A stretch of DNA of 64,000 nt from Bugula neritina (taxonomy: Eukaryota; Bryozoa; Gymnolaemata; Cheilostomatida; Bugulidae): NCBI GenBank assembly GCA_964035545.1, contig OZ037772.1:3941038-4005037 (forward strand). Reading direction: 5' to 3'. Shown here piece by piece: positions 60,108 through 64,000 of this stretch. The notes under the pieces are model-generated. The model was not told the DNA's origin, did not search any database, and worked only from the letters and a program-made list of their open reading frames with translations. Numbering within the stretch: position 1 is the stretch's first letter; each line of letters begins with the position of its first letter. The translations under genes and the position numbers were made by a program.

Positions 60108-63100
60108 TTAGTCATCTACATAAAAGTCTGCTAACCACCTAGGTGGCCGTCTATCTCTTACTGGTCGATCAATCACTTCGTCTACACTTTCACCTTCCTC
60201 AACATTTTCACCTTCCTCAACATTTTCACCATCCACAACTCTATTTGCATCTGCATCCTCATCAGCATTATCTGGGCTCAGGTTAATTTCAATGTCTCCA
60301 TGTACCTGAGATTGCTGTTTTGTACTGGACGAAACGTCACCACTTTCCCTGTTCCCTGCATTAGCCAGTCGGACATCACTTATATGTCGTGTCATACCAT
60401 CTACCATCACCGCAGTGTTTGACACAACCCTGGTAATCATGCCCTGTGGCCATGCAGTTGTGCATTTAGAATTCACAGGTTTTACATAAACTTTGTCTCC
60501 TACATTGTAGGGGTTTTTTGTAATGTCTGTGGGCTTGCCTATTGCTGATGGTGATACTTTAGGCAGCTTTACATCATAACTGTATAAACTTTGTGAGGGT
60601 ACTACATTGTTACTATTTGGGGTGTTGTTGTACCAAAATACCATATTTTCTATTGAAGATCTAGTTCGAGCTGCCATTCTTTTTATAGTCCTGTGATTGC
60701 GCTCTATGACACCATTCCCAGATGCTCTATAAGCACAGCTAAATATGTGCTGTACATCCCATTGCCTCAGTAGCTGTTCCAATCTGTCACTTCTGAAACA
60801 TGGTCCGTTGTCTGACAGTAACTCTGTTGGTGGACCACGTTGCTGAAACACCTTTAGTAGCTGATTTACCACAGAGTCAGCAGTCTCATTCTGCAACTTT
60901 ATCCACACAGCGAATCTACTTGGGCCACAGTCGATAATAGTCAAGTATGGTACACGATTATAATGACTCACATCCATTGCCAGCCTATACCAATTCTCAT
61001 TGACCTCCAGAACTCCTCTTTCCCATTGCACTGGAGAAGGATCAATACTCCTGCACACAGCACATTCCTTGACTACTCTTTCAACTAACTCCTTGTCTAT
61101 GCCTCCTCCGAATTTACATTTAGCTAAATAAAATGTTCTTTCAATGCCCAAATGATGCATTCCATGCAGCTTGGCTATTTCATCCTTCAGGTCAGCTACA
61201 TCAGGAGTTGTCACACCTGCACTTGCACAGGTTATTCGCTTACTAAGCCATGCTGAACTCACCCGTGTCAGAGCATCCGCCCAATTCTCAGCTGATTTCA
61301 CTAAATGTATTTTTAATGACAGCTTGTACTCTTCTATCAGTTCTGCTATAACACCTAACCTACGTTTCACAATCATCTCATTCATGCCATTAACTTTTGG
61401 TCTGACACTATCATTGATTACAGATGTGACCCACCTGAATACTGACATTGAATCGGTTTTCACTACAATGTTGCATAGATTCCATTTTAAAGCCAGATTT
61501 AGGCCTTTTACCACAGCTTCTAACTCTGCTACATTAATGTGGGTGCAATCATCGGGTTTTCTCATCCACGAAGCATCCTCCACTATCTGGCCATCTATTT
61601 GCACAGACACCCCTATTGCCAAACTGCTTGCATCACACCATACAGTGCCTGCATCAGTATTAGCCACATGCCACTTTCCTTTCACAGGATCAGATTTTGC
61701 AACTCTATCTAATGTCTCTAACAACATTTTTTGGACGTGGTCAGACACAGCACTATCCCACATATCTGATTGCGTCAACCTTTTCATAAAACTGCATGCT
61801 ACCCTAAGCCACCCTGCTACAGGAAAATGTCCAGTCAGTTTACCACACACCGAAAACAGCTCTCGCTTGCTTATGTTGCTATTTGACTCAAGAGATGGGA
61901 GCTCACCATCACGCTGCCAGCTATAACATGACATGCCGCCTCTCCACCCCTCTCTAACCCTTAGCCCTAAAACTCTAGCATTACTCAGTTTCTCTGGTTC
62001 TTTAGTTACCAAACCAAACTTCAACAAATGATTTCGAACTACTTCTACCGAAACAACAGTCTCATCAACTATAATGTCATCTATATAACTATCAGTACCT
62101 TTGCGTATAGTGTCATCTTGAGCCAAGACTGTAGATAAAACTTTTGACATGATTTTAGGCGCCACATTTAAACCAAAACCTAACCTAGTCATTACATAGA
62201 TCTTACCCTCATACCGTACAGCTTGGAACTTTTGCAAATCACTATCCACATGAAGTTGTAAGTAAGCTTTTCTTAGATCTAGCAAACTGGCATTGTCATC
62301 AAGTAACCTCCATTTCCTCAATTTATCCTGACAAATGGCAGTGTCACCACTGGGCTTACTGTAGATGTATTTGTTGAGTTCTCTACTATAATCCATAACA
62401 GGTCGGACCTGGGTTGGTTTATTTGGCTGGGCAGCAGCCATCAATGGTACAATTCCAGTGACTGTACCATGCAATTTATTGTCATACAATTGTAGCCATC
62501 CATCATTAATCCATTGCTGAATCTGCTCATGGTAACTCTGTTTGAATTTGTCTTTTACAGCATACTGACCACATTGATTCTGTAATATCGGCTCACCATT
62601 TTCCCATTTCCACCTCACTGTCCATTTTTTACCATCAAATTTAGCATTAAAGTCAATGTCACTAACAAAAAGTTCACCTTTACTATCACTAGTTAATGTC
62701 TTATCAAATCTATCTACTCCTACACCTACACTAACAGCACTAACTTTACCTACTTCTGTTGTTGGTTCAACTGCAGGAAACATCACTTGCTTATTCCTAG
62801 TAATTGTCACACCACCTAATTTGCTAATAGCATCCATTCCCAAAATTAAAGAGCAACCACCTACTAACATTGGAGCTATTAAACATTTTACAGAGAGACG
62901 ACGATTTCTAACCTGCACTGCTAATTGAGCTTCACCCCTACATTTAGTTATTTGTCCATTTAGCATTAAAATCCTCCGTTCAGGACCACATGGTGCAACA
63001 CCTATTTGAGTACAAAATCTTTCTAACACTACTGATTGTTCACAACCACTATCTACTAGTGCTTTTATGCCCACACTGTTTACATTTAAAGTTATTAGTG

Positions 63101-63179
63101 GTAGCACCGAATCGTAATTTAGTTGTTGGGGTGAGCATCCGGTGCTGACACTGCCCCAGCGCCGTTTCCCTGTGGGCAA
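60108..63179 (-). CDS. pol: Second retrotransposon pol: protease, RT, RNase H, integrase
   Basis: 1023 codons with no ATG at the 5' end (the first listed codon is TTG), as expected for a product made by frameshifting from gag. Aspartic protease DSG is at about 43-45 and LILGMD near 111-116. Reverse transcriptase has LLDLRKAYLQLH (about 299-310) and SYIDD (364-368). RNase H has VWCDASS (about 515). The integrase zinc site (HHLGIERT...CAVC, about 680-720) is followed by the core with MDVSH, SDNGPCF and GNGVIERN, so the Asp/Asp/Glu triad is complete. The C-terminus has DKVYVKPV and ends in DRRPPRWLADFYVDD after an acidic repeat (GENVEEGENVEEGESVDE). No chromodomain is seen. The reading frame is fully open. 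Confidence 0.9.
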   Translation of the reverse strand: MPTGKRRWGSVSTGCSPQQLNYDSVLPLITLNVNSVGIKALVDSGCEQSVVLERFCTQIGVAPCGPERRILMLNGQITKCRGEAQLAVQVRNRRLSVKCLIAPMLVGGCSLILGMDAISKLGGVTITRNKQVMFPAVEPTTEVGKVSAVSVGVGVDRFDKTLTSDSKGELFVSDIDFNAKFDGKKWTVRWKWENGEPILQNQCGQYAVKDKFKQSYHEQIQQWINDGWLQLYDNKLHGTVTGIVPLMAAAQPNKPTQVRPVMDYSRELNKYIYSKPSGDTAICQDKLRKWRLLDDNASLLDLRKAYLQLHVDSDLQKFQAVRYEGKIYVMTRLGFGLNVAPKIMSKVLSTVLAQDDTIRKGTDSYIDDIIVDETVVSVEVVRNHLLKFGLVTKEPEKLSNARVLGLRVREGWRGGMSCYSWQRDGELPSLESNSNISKRELFSVCGKLTGHFPVAGWLRVACSFMKRLTQSDMWDSAVSDHVQKMLLETLDRVAKSDPVKGKWHVANTDAGTVWCDASSLAIGVSVQIDGQIVEDASWMRKPDDCTHINVAELEAVVKGLNLALKWNLCNIVVKTDSMSVFRWVTSVINDSVRPKVNGMNEMIVKRRLGVIAELIEEYKLSLKIHLVKSAENWADALTRVSSAWLSKRITCASAGVTTPDVADLKDEIAKLHGMHHLGIERTFYLAKCKFGGGIDKELVERVVKECAVCRSIDPSPVQWERGVLEVNENWYRLAMDVSHYNRVPYLTIIDCGPSRFAVWIKLQNETADSVVNQLLKVFQQRGPPTELLSDNGPCFRSDRLEQLLRQWDVQHIFSCAYRASGNGVIERNHRTIKRMAARTRSSIENMVFWYNNTPNSNNVVPSQSLYSYDVKLPKVSPSAIGKPTDITKNPYNVGDKVYVKPVNSKCTTAWPQGMITRVVSNTAVMVDGMTRHISDVRLANAGNRESGDVSSSTKQQSQVHGDIEINLSPDNADEDADANRVVDGENVEEGENVEEGESVDEVIDRPVRDRRPPRWLADFYVDD

Positions 63180-63886
63180 TTCCTACTAATATGCCCCCAA
63201 GCCTGACAATTATAGCACTGAATGCTCCATCTTCTGTATTGTTGATGATTATTGGCATTCCGATTAGCATTCATGTTCCCATTTTGACTTTTTCCCGTGT
63301 TACAGCTCCAAGCTGAATGGTGTGGTGAAAAACATTTAAAACACTTTCTAGTAACATTCCTACCAGCAGCACAGGGTGTCAAAGTGTCTACAGTTGCTGT
63401 TGATAACATTATCCTAGCTCTACCAACTAACTCTTCTAAGCTCAACTTTTCAACAGCAGCGACAGATTTTATTTGTGTAGCAACATCCACTGGCAAACCA
63501 GCAATAAATGCACATTTCAGTAAAGGCTCAGGAGTTTTCTGACCTATCAGTGTTACTAGCCTTCTCAAGTCAGCTACATAGACATCTACAGCCTCACCTT
63601 CTTTTAGACTTCTTGATCTAAGTTGATCGTAAGCACTGTAACTGCTCTCACAGAATGACGTCATCAGTTCAGCCTTTAACTTCGGAAAGTCTGATTTAAC
63701 ATCCTCTGAAAACTGCTTATACACAGCAAACGCTGGACCTGCCAAGAATAATGGCAGAAACGATGCAAGATCTTCTACTTTCTGTAACTTTGCTACTAGC
63801 TCCAGCTTCTCACACCACTCAGTAAAGTCTCCACTAACCAAACTGTCCTCATAATTTTTCACTAGATCCGACACCCTGACTGCCAT
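63119..63886 (-). CDS. gag: Second retrotransposon gag with two zinc knuckles
   Basis: 255 residues. The N-terminal capsid-like region (FTEWCEKLELVAKLQKVEDL, then LPLFLAGPAF) is followed by two CCHC knuckles near the C-terminus: CFKCFSPHHSAWSC and CYNCQAWGHISRNC, both C-x2-C-x4-H-x4-C. It ends with TAA at 63121-63119, about 43 bases after the slippery heptamer, and overlaps pol in the -1 frame. Confidence 0.9.
   Translation of the reverse strand: MAVRVSDLVKNYEDSLVSGDFTEWCEKLELVAKLQKVEDLASFLPLFLAGPAFAVYKQFSEDVKSDFPKLKAELMTSFCESSYSAYDQLRSRSLKEGEAVDVYVADLRRLVTLIGQKTPEPLLKCAFIAGLPVDVATQIKSVAAVEKLSLEELVGRARIMLSTATVDTLTPCAAGRNVTRKCFKCFSPHHSAWSCNTGKSQNGNMNANRNANNHQQYRRWSIQCYNCQAWGHISRNCPQGNGAGAVSAPDAHPNN
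63127..63170 (-). promoter_or_regulatory. Programmed -1 frameshift signal of the second retrotransposon
   Basis: The heptamer G GGA AAC (63170-63164) is in the gag frame as GGA AAC. Slipping gives GGG AAA, the pol frame. A 5-nt spacer (GGCGC) is followed by TGGGG (63158-63154), which can pair with CCCCA (63131-63127), with a smaller AGC/GCT stem inside. GGGAAAC is a canonical slippery heptamer known from several retroviruses. Confidence 0.75.
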
Positions 63887-64000
63887 ATTTCTACCACTGA
63901 TAAATGCCGAAATAGCTTGTAATAGTATTATACTTGAAGTTCACTGAAATATCTTTATTTTGAAAGCACAACTAATCACTACGAACACATTTCTAAGACA

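Larger units (their letters stand above)
59840..64000 (-). mobile_element. Second LTR retrotransposon, intact coding region, 5' LTR cut by the window end
   Basis: The 3' LTR is 59840-60049; the 5' LTR starts at 63918 and runs off the window. Gag (63886-63119) and pol (about 63169-60108) are both free of stops. The leader between the 5' LTR and the gag ATG is only about 31 nt, and I see no clear tRNA primer match in it. The domain order PR-RT-RH-INT fits Ty3/gypsy or BEL/Pao; the RT wording (RLGFGLNVAPKIM, SYIDD) is unlike the first element, so the family is left open. Confidence 0.88.

Noticed and set aside
61171-61926. 251-codon plus-strand frame
   Set aside because: It is antisense to the RNase H/integrase part of an intact pol and has no recognisable domain.
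63886-63917. tRNA primer site of the second retrotransposon
   Set aside because: The 31-nt leader contains TGGTAG, but no run long enough to match a tRNA 3' end beside the LTR.

Overview
The window is nuclear DNA of an invertebrate animal. It is AT-rich and intron-rich, and dense in tandem arrays, inverted-repeat elements and LTR retrotransposons. Multi-exon RING/B-box (TRIM-like) genes and a valyl-tRNA synthetase with animal-like N-terminal wording argue for a metazoan. An early-branching marine animal such as a sponge is my guess only; no species-diagnostic marker is visible. || Layout. 1-125: end of a 17-bp satellite. 126-3378: hAT-type DNA transposon with an intact two-exon transposase on the minus strand. 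3858-11296: a near-complete Ty3/gypsy-type LTR retrotransposon (minus strand) with 304-bp LTRs, gag, pol, an extra zinc-finger ORF, a tRNA-Leu-type primer site and a textbook -1 ribosomal frameshift signal. 11297-22330: first copy of a duplicated block holding a seven-exon TRIM-like gene. 23100-23955: inverted fragment of the same gene's 3' end. 24280-25125: 43-bp minisatellite. 25179-32844: 3' exons of a valyl-tRNA synthetase (VARS) relic on the minus strand, loaded with inverted-repeat elements and a 3-kb AT satellite. 35340-36172: 17-bp satellite again. 37157-47865: second copy of the TRIM block. 49225-57179: 5' exons of the VARS relic. 58155-58560: LINE reverse-transcriptase tail. 59840-64000: a second LTR retrotransposon on the minus strand, with intact gag and pol and its own frameshift heptamer; its 5' LTR runs off the window. 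|| How it fits together. The TRIM gene and VARS exons 12-14 each occur twice in the same order, so a segment of roughly 25 kb (TRIM plus the middle of VARS) was tandemly duplicated, then reshaped by repeat growth and deletion. VARS carries three in-frame stops in otherwise well-conserved exons, and one of them is shared by both copies, so it was probably dead before the duplication. The two TRIM genes keep intact frames and splice sites, but their predicted beta-propeller exon diverges far more than the RING, B-box and coiled-coil exons. || The strongest candidates for undescribed biology are the two retrotransposon frameshift signals, the extra zinc-finger/coiled-coil ORF in the first retrotransposon, and the propeller-focused divergence of the TRIM pair. 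Exon borders were inferred by eye from reading frame and GT/AG sites.
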